From NCBI GenBank assembly GCA_964597075.1, contig CAZQXC010000075.1, positions 1 to 11,846 of the forward strand: a DNA stretch of 11,846 nt, written 5' to 3'. A program made the position numbers and the translations under genes. The notes beneath the pieces were generated by a model. That model searched no databases. It worked only from the letters and a program-made list of their open reading frames with translations, and had not been told where the DNA came from. Below, piece after piece: positions 1 through 7,282 of the stretch (positions within the stretch are counted from its first letter, which is position 1; every line of letters starts with the position of its first letter). This DNA comes from UBA2336 sp964597075 (GTDB taxonomy: Bacteria > Bacteroidota > Bacteroidia > Cytophagales > Cyclobacteriaceae).

Positions 1-62
1 AGCAGGGTATAAACAAAAAGTGAGATTGCGCAAAGCAAGATTAATTTTCTTGTCACTGTCAT
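1..62 (-). CDS. N-terminus of a probable exported protein, partial at left edge
   Basis: On the minus strand an ATG at 62-60 opens a frame that stays open to the window edge, 20 codons. It starts MTVTRKLILLC and continues as a hydrophobic stretch ending near FVYTL. A basic start (R5, K6) followed by a hydrophobic core is what a signal peptide or a membrane anchor looks like. The ATG lies downstream of the terminator of the DUF4136 gene, and an AT-rich stretch with a TATATTTA box (70-77 on the plus strand, read in reverse) could be its promoter. Nothing beyond the signal-like start is visible, so no family can be named. Because the frame is so short, it could be chance. Confidence 0.45.
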   Translation of the reverse strand, partial: MTVTRKLILLCAISLFVYTL

Positions 63-116
63 GTACTGATAAATATAATGCTGTTACAATGTCAAATTAT
101 TATATAAACAACAATT

Positions 117-148
117 AAAAAAATAAGCCCGGCTTTTCGGCCGGGCTT
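117..148 (-). terminator. Intrinsic terminator of the DUF4136 lipoprotein gene
   Basis: A perfect 9-bp GC-rich stem (125-133 AAGCCCGGC with 140-148 GCCGGGCTT) encloses a 6-nt loop. Read on the minus strand it is followed after one A by seven T residues (117-123). It begins 20 bp past the stop codon of the lipoprotein gene at 168. The stem plus U-tract in this orientation is a textbook Rho-independent terminator and separates that gene from the partial gene at the left edge. Confidence 0.9.
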
Positions 149-167
149 ACCTAATGTGTTTAGGTTT

Positions 168-707
168 CTATTTAATCGCAGGCGGATACTTACTAAATAT
201 CTGCTTTACAGCATAGTTGATGTTTTGTTCGCGCTTTTGAGCACTGGCGTCTTCGTCAATGGTTTTAGTAGCACGGCCTTGCCACACAATTCGTTCAGCC
301 GAAACATCAACCAGGTTAATGAACAAGGTACCTACAATATATTCATTATAATTGATAGAGGTAGTAGAAAAACCACCACCATATCCATAACGGCCGTAGT
401 ACCCTCTATAACCAGGACCGGTGGTTGTTGCCGTTGCATCCACTTTCTCTTCCGCCTTCACATGCATATCCACCAGTACATCAGGATTATCCGATTTACT
501 GAAACCTTTAGCGGCCATCTCCGCATCTACGGCAGCTATAACACGATTTCTGTTTAAATCACCAACGGGTAATTTTTGTGAATCTTCGCTGTATGCATAG
601 GTTTTATACTTTGAAAACTCAGCCTGTTTGTCGTAGTCGTAGCTCACCTTAAGTGAACTGCACGCTGAGGCAATTAATGCCAATGCAATTATTAAATACT
701 TTTTCAT
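168..707 (-). CDS. DUF4136 domain-containing lipoprotein
   Basis: The 179-residue product begins with a lipoprotein signal: K2-K3, a hydrophobic core, then A13-S14-A15 before Cys16, the likely lipidated residue. The mature part starts with the pattern typical of DUF4136 (PF13590), VSYDYDKQAEFSKYKTYAY, and has the usual length of the family. It probably sits anchored in the outer or inner membrane facing the periplasm; the biochemical role of the family is unknown. A Gly/Tyr/Arg-rich loop (about residues 98-112) interrupts the domain before the conserved NEYIVGTLFINLVD and ERIVWQGRA strands. The ATG at 707 is chosen because it gives an intact signal peptide. A possible -7 box lies at 735-742 and a clear terminator at 117-148, so it is probably monocistronic. 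Confidence 0.88.
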   Translation of the reverse strand: MKKYLIIALALIASACSSLKVSYDYDKQAEFSKYKTYAYSEDSQKLPVGDLNRNRVIAAVDAEMAAKGFSKSDNPDVLVDMHVKAEEKVDATATTTGPGYRGYYGRYGYGGGFSTTSINYNEYIVGTLFINLVDVSAERIVWQGRATKTIDEDASAQKREQNINYAVKQIFSKYPPAIK

Positions 708-734
708 GTTAACCGGTGTTTATTTGTTTAAATT

Positions 735-742
735 CAAATGTA
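735..742 (-). promoter_or_regulatory. Candidate Bacteroidota -7 box for the DUF4136 gene
   Basis: Read on the minus strand the sequence is TACATTTG, an exact match to the TAnnTTTG -7 consensus of Bacteroidota, 28 bp upstream of the start at 707. No good -33 TTTG is present at the expected spacing (the nearest, at 770-773, is too far), so the call is tentative. Confidence 0.35.
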
Positions 743-879
743 GGTAATGGCGGGATATTATAAAATGATCAAAATCAGTATACTGATTAATGACTACACG
801 GATCAAAGGTCTCCCCAACCGCAATTAAAGAAGATTACTAAATAAAGTGTCTATTAAATATTTTTTAGGCGCACTTTAC

Positions 880-1944
880 TTATCTAAAAGTAAACCCTAA
901 TCCTACTGTAAGCGCATTGAACTCCTGAACAGAATAATTTCCATACAGGTAAAACGCAAGAATATTTAAGCGCATACCAACATCCAGACGCATGCTGTTG
1001 TTTTTAAAGTCGGCTGAATAGGGGTTCGTTAAATTAAATCCCCCATTGGATTCACCTCCAAAGAACTGGTAACTTCCCTTCACATCAGCAGAAGTCTTTA
1101 TGCCATTGTAGCCAACTCCTCCAAAAAACGTTACAAAGGAAAGTTTCTTGGAAACCAAAGCCTGAAGTAAAAACGCATTGAATTTGTAAATTACTTCCTG
1201 GGTGGTTCCTGGTGTTTCCGGAGGAAATTCAGTAGCCAGCCCGGAAAGATTAGTTTTTCCTTCAAAGGCAGTATACGCTGCCATTACAGACAAATCGAAC
1301 GGAAGCATTTTGATGGCGGGTATGTGTTGCTTGATGTCATGCCGAAAACCCAATCCAAACAATTTTGTTTCCGTACCCCCTATCGTAACTTTTGGAACAA
1401 ACCGAATCATCACATCGGTACCTTTTATAAGTCCCACCCCAATTTGAATCATAGGTGAACCAATCGGTGCAACCTTTATGGTCTCCCTGAGATTTAATCC
1501 TTCAGGTCCGCTGAAACTTTCATCGGCTATGTCATCATCATCAAAGTCTACATCATACGTTGTTCGATCATTTGGGCCTATAATTGTGGGTGCATTACCA
1601 CCTGGATTGGTGGTATTGGTAAATCCAACAATAGTTGTGAGATCCAAACTCTCAGGATCAAAATAATCTCTTGACTTAGGCATAAATACGGGTGTTACCG
1701 CAATGTTGATATCAAAACCTCCTAACTTATGTGGCTTTGCCGTATGAAACCAGGCGCCATTCAACGCATAGGATAATCCTTCAATCACCGGACTGATATA
1801 CGCAGTAATGAGTTTACCCCCATCTTCCTGGCCGGCCTGAAGAAAGCGAATAAGATCATCTTCATTTTGTGCTTTTACAGAAGCAGATAAAAGCATCACG
1901 ACAGAAAGTGATGACCATGAAATCAATTTAAATATATTCTTCAT
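880..1944 (-). CDS. DUF6588-like exported, probable outer-membrane protein
   Basis: The 354-residue product has a signal peptide (K2, hydrophobic core to about residue 20, likely cleavage after VKA at 23-25). The LNGAWFHTAKPHKLGGFDI segment (about 61-79) is, from memory, characteristic of the DUF6588 family found mainly in Bacteroidota. The rest alternates glycine- and aromatic-rich strands, such as GLGFRHDIK (198-205) and FFGGVGYNGIKT (273-284), and ends in GLGFTFR, consistent with a beta-barrel or beta-rich surface protein. A short Asp-rich stretch (131-142, DVDFDDDDIADE) may form a metal-binding or extracellular loop. Function is unknown. The gap to the DUF4136 gene is 172 bp, with only a weak 7-bp inverted repeat (843-849/872-878) after the stop, so linkage is unclear. 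The family name is recalled, not searched. Confidence 0.78.
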   Translation of the reverse strand: MKNIFKLISWSSLSVVMLLSASVKAQNEDDLIRFLQAGQEDGGKLITAYISPVIEGLSYALNGAWFHTAKPHKLGGFDINIAVTPVFMPKSRDYFDPESLDLTTIVGFTNTTNPGGNAPTIIGPNDRTTYDVDFDDDDIADESFSGPEGLNLRETIKVAPIGSPMIQIGVGLIKGTDVMIRFVPKVTIGGTETKLFGLGFRHDIKQHIPAIKMLPFDLSVMAAYTAFEGKTNLSGLATEFPPETPGTTQEVIYKFNAFLLQALVSKKLSFVTFFGGVGYNGIKTSADVKGSYQFFGGESNGGFNLTNPYSADFKNNSMRLDVGMRLNILAFYLYGNYSVQEFNALTVGLGFTFR

Positions 1945-2064
1945 AAGTGCGGATTATTTAGTAACTGTAACCTTCATCCCCCGACAGGAATTTTGGTAAG
2001 CTCATTCATGTAAAACTTTCGAATTTATTTGCAAAGTGCAAGAAAAACAGGACATTAATGTTTA

Positions 2065-2072
2065 TATTTTTG
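2065..2072 (+). promoter_or_regulatory. Candidate -7 box upstream of the stand-alone glycosyltransferase
   Basis: TATTTTTG matches TAnnTTTG exactly but lies 85 bp before the start at 2158, implying a leader of roughly 80 nt, and has no well-spaced -33 partner. In AT-rich DNA such a match can be chance. The remaining 1945-2157 region between the divergent genes shows no further structure. Confidence 0.22.
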
Positions 2073-2157
2073 AACCTGTTATTGCCGAAATGGTCGTTAA
2101 GTTTATTAGCATCTGGGCATCCTGAAGGGACATTCAAATCAATATTCTTTAGTTTCT

Positions 2158-3000
2158 ATGAAAAGAATAGCAATTATAACCATGGCACGCAATGATGAGT
2201 TTTTTCTCGGTCGTTGGGTAAACTATTATGGCCGACTATTTGGCGAAGAAAATCTGTATATCTACCTGGACGGGTTGGACCAAAAGCCACCTCACGGAGC
2301 AGGAAGGTCAAATGTGCATATAGTCGAAAAGCAGGGTATCAAAGTTGTTTCTGCCGAAAACCTACGTCTTAATTTTTTATCCGACCGCGCTGCGGAATTA
2401 TTTAAAAGTGGTTACGAGTTGGTTATCGGCTGTGATTCTGATGAATTTTTAATCCTTGATCCCAACACGGGTAAAAGTTTGCCTGAATACTTGTCTTCCC
2501 TAATAATTAAAAGCACAGTTTCTGCACTCGGTCTTGATGTTGGTCATCATTTGAAAAAAGAATTACCGCTTGACAAATCAAAGCCCATTTTGCAACAGCG
2601 GCATTATGCATTGATCAATTCGCGGTTTACCAAAACGAATATTATTGCCAAACCGGTTCGTTGGGGCCGCGGTTTTCACCGGGTTCGCGGACATAATTTT
2701 CGCATTGACAAAAATTTATACCTGCTACATTTCGGCAATACAGACCACGATACACTGCTGGCCAAATACAACTCAGAAGATATCATAGCACGGGGTGAAC
2801 AAGCTCATTTCAAACGAGCGCGCTTAAGTGTAGTCCATTCTGTTACAAACAAAAATAGTATTGATGGCGACATTGTATTTCGAATGGCCCGAATCATTCA
2901 ATCTACTTTTCGACCCATTTACGCCTGGAATAAGCCATCCATGCTTGGCCTAAAGTGGGTTGTAAAAATTCCGCAGCGCTTTAAAAGTGTCGGGATATGA
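2158..3000 (+). CDS. Glycosyltransferase, PF13704/GT92-like
   Basis: The 280-residue protein resembles the Glyco_tranf_2_4 (PF13704) and GT92-like group. The N-terminal IITMARNDEFFLGRWVNYY (7-24) corresponds to the 'KNE..yL.EW..yH' nucleotide-sugar entry motif. YIYLDG (34-39) follows, and CDSDEFLIL (92-100) contains the DxD-type metal and donor-binding motif with its usual following EF. A basic, glycine-containing stretch (RWGRGFHRVRGHN, 168-180) and LLHF (189-192) lie where the acceptor side is expected. There is no signal peptide or clear membrane helix, so it is presumably a cytoplasmic or peripheral transferase that builds a surface glycan. The gene stands alone between a divergent gene and rsgA, not inside a polysaccharide locus, so acceptor and sugar cannot be guessed. 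The ATG at 2158 gives the expected N-terminus directly at the first beta strand. Confidence 0.82.
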   Translation: MKRIAIITMARNDEFFLGRWVNYYGRLFGEENLYIYLDGLDQKPPHGAGRSNVHIVEKQGIKVVSAENLRLNFLSDRAAELFKSGYELVIGCDSDEFLILDPNTGKSLPEYLSSLIIKSTVSALGLDVGHHLKKELPLDKSKPILQQRHYALINSRFTKTNIIAKPVRWGRGFHRVRGHNFRIDKNLYLLHFGNTDHDTLLAKYNSEDIIARGEQAHFKRARLSVVHSVTNKNSIDGDIVFRMARIIQSTFRPIYAWNKPSMLGLKWVVKIPQRFKSVGI

Positions 3001-3207
3001 AAATTGATCTGGTTTAATTTGCCCTTGGAAAAATCATAACCCTGCCGATACGTTGCACAATTAACTTTCTGCTGCTAAATAAATTAATGCCGATATGTGG
3101 AATTTTTAGAAAAAAGCTACCGGTCGCGGAATATCACTGGATCAGCGAGGGTTGGATTACTTTGAGAAATTCGACAGAAACGAAATAAAGGACGACATGC
3201 AAATTCG

Positions 3208-3215
3208 TACTTTAG
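3208..3215 (+). promoter_or_regulatory. Candidate start-proximal -7 box of rsgA
   Basis: TACTTTAG differs from TAnnTTTG at one position and ends 4 bp before the rsgA ATG at 3220. Very short leaders of this kind are often seen in Bacteroidota. No matching -33 box is visible. The 219-bp gap 3001-3219 shows nothing else that I can identify. Confidence 0.25.
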
Positions 3216-3219
3216 AAGC

Positions 3220-4134
3220 ATGAAAGGAATAGTGATGCGATCAACCGGATCATGGTACGATGTGTACACAGAAGACGGGCGTTTATTGGCATGCCGTACG
3301 CGGGGCAAATTACGACTGGAGGGCTATAAAGAAACCAATCCCATTGCTGTGGGAGACCAGGTGGCCGTAGACGTTGAAAATAATGAAGGGATCATCACTA
3401 AAATCCTTGAGCGCAAAAATCATATTCAACGCCAATCCGTAAAGAAAACCGGGCACGCTCAGGTACTGGCCGCTAATATTGATCAGGCCGTATTGATCGT
3501 AACCATGATTATGCCCCGTACTTCTTCCGGATTTATCGATCGCTTTCTCGTTACCGCTGAAGCGTATGAAATTCCCCAGGTAATCATCTTTAACAAACAG
3601 GATGTTTTAAAGGAATCTGACCGGGAAGTTCAGCAGCAATTGATTAAAGTGTACGAAAAAATTGGCGTACAATGTCTCAAAGTATCAGCGCTGCAAGATG
3701 ACATGCGCGCGGTTACCGAACTACTGGCTGGAAAAATTTCCTTGGTTGCCGGGCATTCAGGAGTAGGTAAATCAACTTTGCTCAACAAGCTCTCCCCGGA
3801 AATCAAGCAGTCAACAGCAACTATTTCGGACTTTTCAGAAAAAGGAACGCATACCACTACCTTTGCCGAAATGTTCAAGCTTAATCAAAATACGTTTGTT
3901 ATTGACACGCCTGGCATAAAAGAATGGGGATTGGTGAATATGGCACAGGAAGAATTATCCGACAACTTTCCCGAAATGCGTGTACTCCGAGCCACTTGTA
4001 AATTTGGGTATCGGTGCCTGCATCTGGAAGAGCCTAAATGTGCTGTTAAAGAAGCTGTCGAAAAAGGTGTGGTGGCGTTAAGCCGCTATGAAAATTACCT
4101 GAGCATGCTGCTGGGAGAAGACAACCGGAAGTAA
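3220..4134 (+). CDS. rsgA: Ribosome small subunit-dependent GTPase RsgA
   Basis: RsgA (YjeQ) is a cytoplasmic GTPase that checks late 30S ribosomal subunit maturation. The 304-residue protein shows the full family architecture. An N-terminal OB-fold covers about residues 1-65. A circularly permuted GTPase domain follows, with G4 NKQD (125-128) and G5 SAL (156-158) preceding G1 GHSGVGKST (178-186), the switch segment KGTHTTT (208-214) and G3 DTPG (229-232). A C-terminal zinc site is formed by Cys260, Cys266, His268 and Cys274. Length is normal and no key residue is missing. The ATG at 3220 gives the usual short N-terminus before the OB-fold. The stop codon (4132-4134) directly abuts the stop codon of the convergent DUF3667 gene. 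Confidence 0.97.
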   Translation: MKGIVMRSTGSWYDVYTEDGRLLACRTRGKLRLEGYKETNPIAVGDQVAVDVENNEGIITKILERKNHIQRQSVKKTGHAQVLAANIDQAVLIVTMIMPRTSSGFIDRFLVTAEAYEIPQVIIFNKQDVLKESDREVQQQLIKVYEKIGVQCLKVSALQDDMRAVTELLAGKISLVAGHSGVGKSTLLNKLSPEIKQSTATISDFSEKGTHTTTFAEMFKLNQNTFVIDTPGIKEWGLVNMAQEELSDNFPEMRVLRATCKFGYRCLHLEEPKCAVKEAVEKGVVALSRYENYLSMLLGEDNRK

Positions 4135-4947
4135 TCAGGTTGTCCAGAAGGTTATCATAAATAAAACAAATCTATAGACGAGATGCGTTATCGCCATTAC
4201 AAAAAAGCTATAAAAAACGGTAATAAAGGTGCTCCAGATTCGTTTAGGATAATAGGTGCATCTTAGTGCACTAAAAAGGTAGTAAAATATTAGGCCAATA
4301 ATTGTAACGGGCGGCACCCATTGCCAGGATAGTGGACCTCCAGCCCATGAGTATGTAACTAATAGAACATAAAGGACTACCGCAGCAAGTAACAGAAACG
4401 CATAAGTATATAAGAAGAAAACAAAGTGATCGGCAAAAAACATTTTTCTTCTAAAAAACCATAGCGAGAAGAACAAGGCCGAAAAAGGCACATTTATAAT
4501 AATTAAAGTTTTCGACAAGGTATCTGATTGCCTCTTATAGCTTACCGCATACTCACCAAAAGAACTATTTCGAATCTTCAGCCTATCTGCAACCAAGGGT
4601 GCAACCAAGGGACTGTGAACTTGCAGATTAACGTGATCTTCTAAGGAAAGGCTAAAGTCGGAAGCTGGATTAATTATAAAAAATGCCAGGTTGATAAGGA
4701 GAAAAAGTGAAAAAGGATTCATCCATCGCTTTCTTCTGCCTTCTATAAAATCAATTGTTTGTAAGCCCGGCTTAGAAAAAAGTACACAAAGGTTTCGTAA
4801 AAAACTATTTTCAAGAAAAAATGCAGCACCAAAAAACTGAATCACCATGTGCTTCAATGTTCGCTCATCGGGTTCAATCAATTTCTGTCCGCAGCCATGA
4901 CAATATTTACCACTCAGGTCCGTACTACAGTTTGGACAGGTATTCAT
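4135..4947 (-). CDS. DUF3667 zinc-ribbon membrane protein
   Basis: The 270-residue protein begins with a zinc ribbon (C4-x2-C7-x8-C16-x2-C19) followed by the DUF3667 signature: an amphipathic region, then EGRRKRWMNPFSLFLLIN (about 69-86), then hydrophobic segments at about 79-93, 147-164, 176-198, 212-228 and 239-267. Function of the family is unknown; it is an inner-membrane protein. I start it at the ATG 4947-4945 because the zinc ribbon begins there and this ATG overlaps the TAA of the upstream glycosyltransferase by one base (TAATG), a classic coupling arrangement. A longer frame opening with TTG at 4983 would add 12 residues with no family support. A perfect 12-bp tandem duplication (4588-4611) encodes PLVAPLVA in the loop after the first helix. 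Confidence 0.85.
   Translation of the reverse strand: MNTCPNCSTDLSGKYCHGCGQKLIEPDERTLKHMVIQFFGAAFFLENSFLRNLCVLFSKPGLQTIDFIEGRRKRWMNPFSLFLLINLAFFIINPASDFSLSLEDHVNLQVHSPLVAPLVADRLKIRNSSFGEYAVSYKRQSDTLSKTLIIINVPFSALFFSLWFFRRKMFFADHFVFFLYTYAFLLLAAVVLYVLLVTYSWAGGPLSWQWVPPVTIIGLIFYYLFSALRCTYYPKRIWSTFITVFYSFFVMAITHLVYRFVLFMITFWTT
4588..4611. repeat. Perfect 12-bp tandem duplication inside the DUF3667 gene
   Basis: The 12-mer TGCAACCAAGGG occurs twice in direct succession (4588-4599 and 4600-4611). As 12 bp is four codons, it keeps the frame and gives the repeated LVAP/LVA(D) segment in the loop between the first and second hydrophobic regions. It looks like a slippage product. Confidence 0.9.
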
Positions 4948-5813
4948 TATTTTGGGTATTTCATTTCCTTGTTTTCGCTCCAAAGCTGAAAATATTTCTT
5001 TGCCCAGCCAAAATTCAGCAGCCTAATGTTGAGGCGCATTTCATAAAGTATTCTATTCGACAAGACTTGCTGTTCGGCCATTGTCCGGTTTAGCTGCATA
5101 ATTTTTTTACATACCCGGTACATAGTAGTCGATTCCCTGCTGAATAACCGAAATTGTCTTTTGCTTTGGCTCGTTTTAACAACCCGTTTTTGTACAAGCA
5201 CCTCAGGTGAATAGGTGTACTTAAATAATCTTGAGGAGCGAATAAGAAAATCAAAATCCTCATACGATAATGATTCATCATACCCTCCCAACTTCTCCAT
5301 CACTGCGCGCGTAAACATAATCGTAGGCGGACAAATAAAATACCGCTGAATCACTTTATTATATATATCACCCTGCGGAATAGTCTGATGCGGAAAACGT
5401 TCTGAATGTTGGTACAATTTATTTCCATCTTCATTGATCCAAATGGCATCCGAAAAATTTACTCCATAGTCATTACCTGCTGATTGTAATGCTTCCACAC
5501 CGGTTGCTACTCGTTCAGGCAACAGCACATCATCTGCTGCAAGGTCAATCAGGTATTCGCCTTTAGCCAATGTGAGTCCGCTGTTAAAGGCTTTGCAATT
5601 CCCTTGGTTTTCATCTAATAATAACATTTCTATAGCTGGATGCTTCTGCTTAATCTTAAGAATCTCCTTCTGACTACCATCAGTGCTGGCATCATCTACA
5701 ATAATAAGTTGTATGTTACCATAGGTTTGCGCAAGAACCGATTCCACAGCTTCACGGAGAAAGCGCTTTTGATTGTAGCATAAACAAACAACAGAAACCA
5801 GCGGAGTAACCAT
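4947..5813 (-). CDS. Family 2 (GT-A) glycosyltransferase
   Basis: The 288-residue protein is a typical inverting GT2 enzyme that transfers a sugar from a nucleotide donor, probably onto a lipid-linked or surface glycan. It shows VSVVCLCYNQ (6-15), VDDASTDGS (39-47), the metal-binding DLAADD (90-95, in the place of DxD), and GGYDESLSYEDFDFLIR (176-192) with the acidic ED pair expected to hold the catalytic base. No membrane helix is evident, so it would act at the cytoplasmic face. It starts 3 bp after the stop of the FemAB/GNAT-like gene and its stop overlaps the start of the DUF3667 gene, so it is a middle member of a coupled run. The donor and acceptor cannot be told from sequence. Confidence 0.92.
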   Translation of the reverse strand: MVTPLVSVVCLCYNQKRFLREAVESVLAQTYGNIQLIIVDDASTDGSQKEILKIKQKHPAIEMLLLDENQGNCKAFNSGLTLAKGEYLIDLAADDVLLPERVATGVEALQSAGNDYGVNFSDAIWINEDGNKLYQHSERFPHQTIPQGDIYNKVIQRYFICPPTIMFTRAVMEKLGGYDESLSYEDFDFLIRSSRLFKYTYSPEVLVQKRVVKTSQSKRQFRLFSRESTTMYRVCKKIMQLNRTMAEQQVLSNRILYEMRLNIRLLNFGWAKKYFQLWSENKEMKYPK

Positions 5814-5816
5814 ACG

Positions 5817-6800
5817 TCAGGATAAATCCTTCGTGAACGTAAATTTTGAAGTAGGGTGTGCACCCAATCGAAATTTAAAATCGAGTAATGAAAAATTCGG
5901 CTGTCCATTTACCGCAGAAGTACCGAGATCCAACATCGTAATAGCATTTTGCTGACACCAGCTGTACATACCATCAACCAACATTACCACCGGGCTCCAG
6001 GCATCGAATCGCGAATGATGGGCAGAATAAAAATTGTACAAAATATCATCCGTAACCCGAATGGAAATGCTCGCGGCTGCGCGTTCGTATCCCTTCATCA
6101 CTTCAAAAAATATAAATTCATTTGGAAACGTCTCCACCGTGCGCTCCATCATAACCTGACTCATAGACAGTGTGTACCCTTTTTCTTTACGGATATTGAG
6201 AATAAATTGAAAAATCTCGTCAACTGGATTTACGGTGGCTGATGTAAATACAAATTCAGCTTCACGAGCTTGTTTCAACTTTCGAAGTTCCCACTCGTCC
6301 ATTTTTGTTTCCAGCGGCTCGCCAGTTATGGGTATCACCGATCCCACTTCAGCTGTATGTATGTGATATCCAGCATTGTTCAACAACACCTCAAGCAGCT
6401 GCAGTTGATTGGATTGATATGCTGTGGGCGGATTGGTGTAGGTAATGTGTGTAACCCCCGATGCCTTTAAGGAATTTTCAACAAAACCAATGAATCGAAA
6501 AACGATCTCGGCCGGAAGTGTAGCGTTCCATGCAAATGATCCAAACGATGATTTAAGCGGACTAACAGCCACCTGATTCTTCACGTGAACATGAACAACA
6601 CCCACACTGGTTTTGTGTTTCTGATTAATAATATAGAATGATCGCCAACCGTTTTCATCCTGCAATATCAAATGCCTTTTATTATGGAAAATGGAGGCTT
6701 GAAAATCTTCGCGATAATCAGCCGAGGGAACCTGATCTGTAAAATGATAATCGTTCAATATGGAATACCGATTTTCTTGAACACAAAATGCATCAACCAA
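5817..6800 (-). CDS. FemAB/GNAT-like acyl- or peptidyl-transferase
   Basis: The 327-residue protein has the two-lobed GNAT arrangement of the FemAB/Acetyltransf_6 group. The first lobe shows SPLKSSFGSF (80-89), a pattern typical of these proteins near the first lobe's active-site strand, and ELRKLKQARE (171-180), matching the basic helix that follows it. The second lobe contains ILYNFYSAHHSRFDAWSPVVMLVDGM (253-278) and ends in MLDLGTSA...FSLLDFKFRLGA (289-314), the usual 'fDlG...l..fK..lG' closing motif. These enzymes use acyl-CoA, acyl-ACP or aminoacyl-tRNA donors; the substrate here is unknown. The start at 6800 overlaps the end of the Mpo1-like gene by 46 bp. The next in-frame Met is at residue 167, so the upstream start is required. 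It is 3 bp from the GT2 gene downstream. Confidence 0.75.
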   Translation of the reverse strand: MVDAFCVQENRYSILNDYHFTDQVPSADYREDFQASIFHNKRHLILQDENGWRSFYIINQKHKTSVGVVHVHVKNQVAVSPLKSSFGSFAWNATLPAEIVFRFIGFVENSLKASGVTHITYTNPPTAYQSNQLQLLEVLLNNAGYHIHTAEVGSVIPITGEPLETKMDEWELRKLKQAREAEFVFTSATVNPVDEIFQFILNIRKEKGYTLSMSQVMMERTVETFPNEFIFFEVMKGYERAAASISIRVTDDILYNFYSAHHSRFDAWSPVVMLVDGMYSWCQQNAITMLDLGTSAVNGQPNFSLLDFKFRLGAHPTSKFTFTKDLS

Positions 6801-7231
6801 GCCGGGCCAATAAGAAGGAATTGAAGATCCTTAAAGAAGGATGGTTTTTTACCCTCTACTTTATGCCCATAAAATTGACCAATCCATGCCAGTACAAATA
6901 TGCCCAGACAAATGGCCCAAAGGGGTGCAAGATTTAACCCGACTATAATCTTTACCAAAAACAGGCACAGGGCAGAAAATAACATCATACCCAGGCTTAA
7001 GGGAATTGATAACGTTACGTAATACACGATAGCGAGGATCAATACGATCGTAGCCCAATGTGCATAAGGACTATCCCCCAAAAAACCTCTAACAAAAGTG
7101 GAGGGAATAGCGGCAATCAAACCTACTACACTAAAGAAAATAAGCGGAACACAAATCCAGTGAATGGCCTTGTTGGTTTCGTTCCGGTGACTTTCACCAT
7201 ATTCCGAAAGCAGTGCGTCTATTCTTCGCAT
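6755..7231 (-). CDS. Mpo1-like / DUF962 membrane protein, putative 2-hydroxy fatty acid dioxygenase
   Basis: The 158-residue protein matches the DUF962/Mpo1 family. Yeast Mpo1 is an iron-dependent dioxygenase that shortens 2-hydroxy fatty acids by one carbon (alpha-oxidation). The family hallmarks are visible: an N-terminal helix ending in HRNETNKAIHWICVP (15-29, with His15 and His24), four hydrophobic helices (about 27-45, 58-77, 80-98, 103-120), then GHKVEGKKPSF (122-132, His123) and LLIGPAWLMHFVF (139-151). The conserved histidines are candidates for the metal ligands. The enzyme activity is transferred from the yeast protein and is not certain for bacterial members. The gene follows the DUF4442 gene by 51 bp and overlaps the FemAB/GNAT-like gene by 46 bp. 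Confidence 0.87.
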   Translation of the reverse strand: MRRIDALLSEYGESHRNETNKAIHWICVPLIFFSVVGLIAAIPSTFVRGFLGDSPYAHWATIVLILAIVYYVTLSIPLSLGMMLFSALCLFLVKIIVGLNLAPLWAICLGIFVLAWIGQFYGHKVEGKKPSFFKDLQFLLIGPAWLMHFVFKKIGIPY

Positions 7232-7282
7232 TGTGATTTGGTTTTAGTGCTTGAAGTTACTGATCTATTTACAATCCTCAAA

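Noticed and set aside
156..557. Plus-strand open frame of 133 codons over the DUF4136 gene
   Set aside because: It lies antisense to a gene with a clear lipoprotein signal and domain, has no recognisable domain, and overlaps the terminator side of that gene; it is a shadow frame.
843..878. Inverted repeat TAAAGTG/CACTTTA after the DUF6588-like gene as a terminator
   Set aside because: The stem is only 7 AT-rich bases with a 22-nt loop and lacks a proper U-tract; too weak to call.
2158..5813. A surface polysaccharide biosynthesis locus linking the two glycosyltransferases
   Set aside because: The two genes are on opposite strands with rsgA between them, and no flippase, polymerase, export or nucleotide-sugar gene is present.
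5949..6470. Two plus-strand open frames inside the FemAB/GNAT-like gene
   Set aside because: Composition is unlike real proteins of this window (many His, Cys and short hydrophobic patches) and the opposite strand has a coherent two-lobed transferase.
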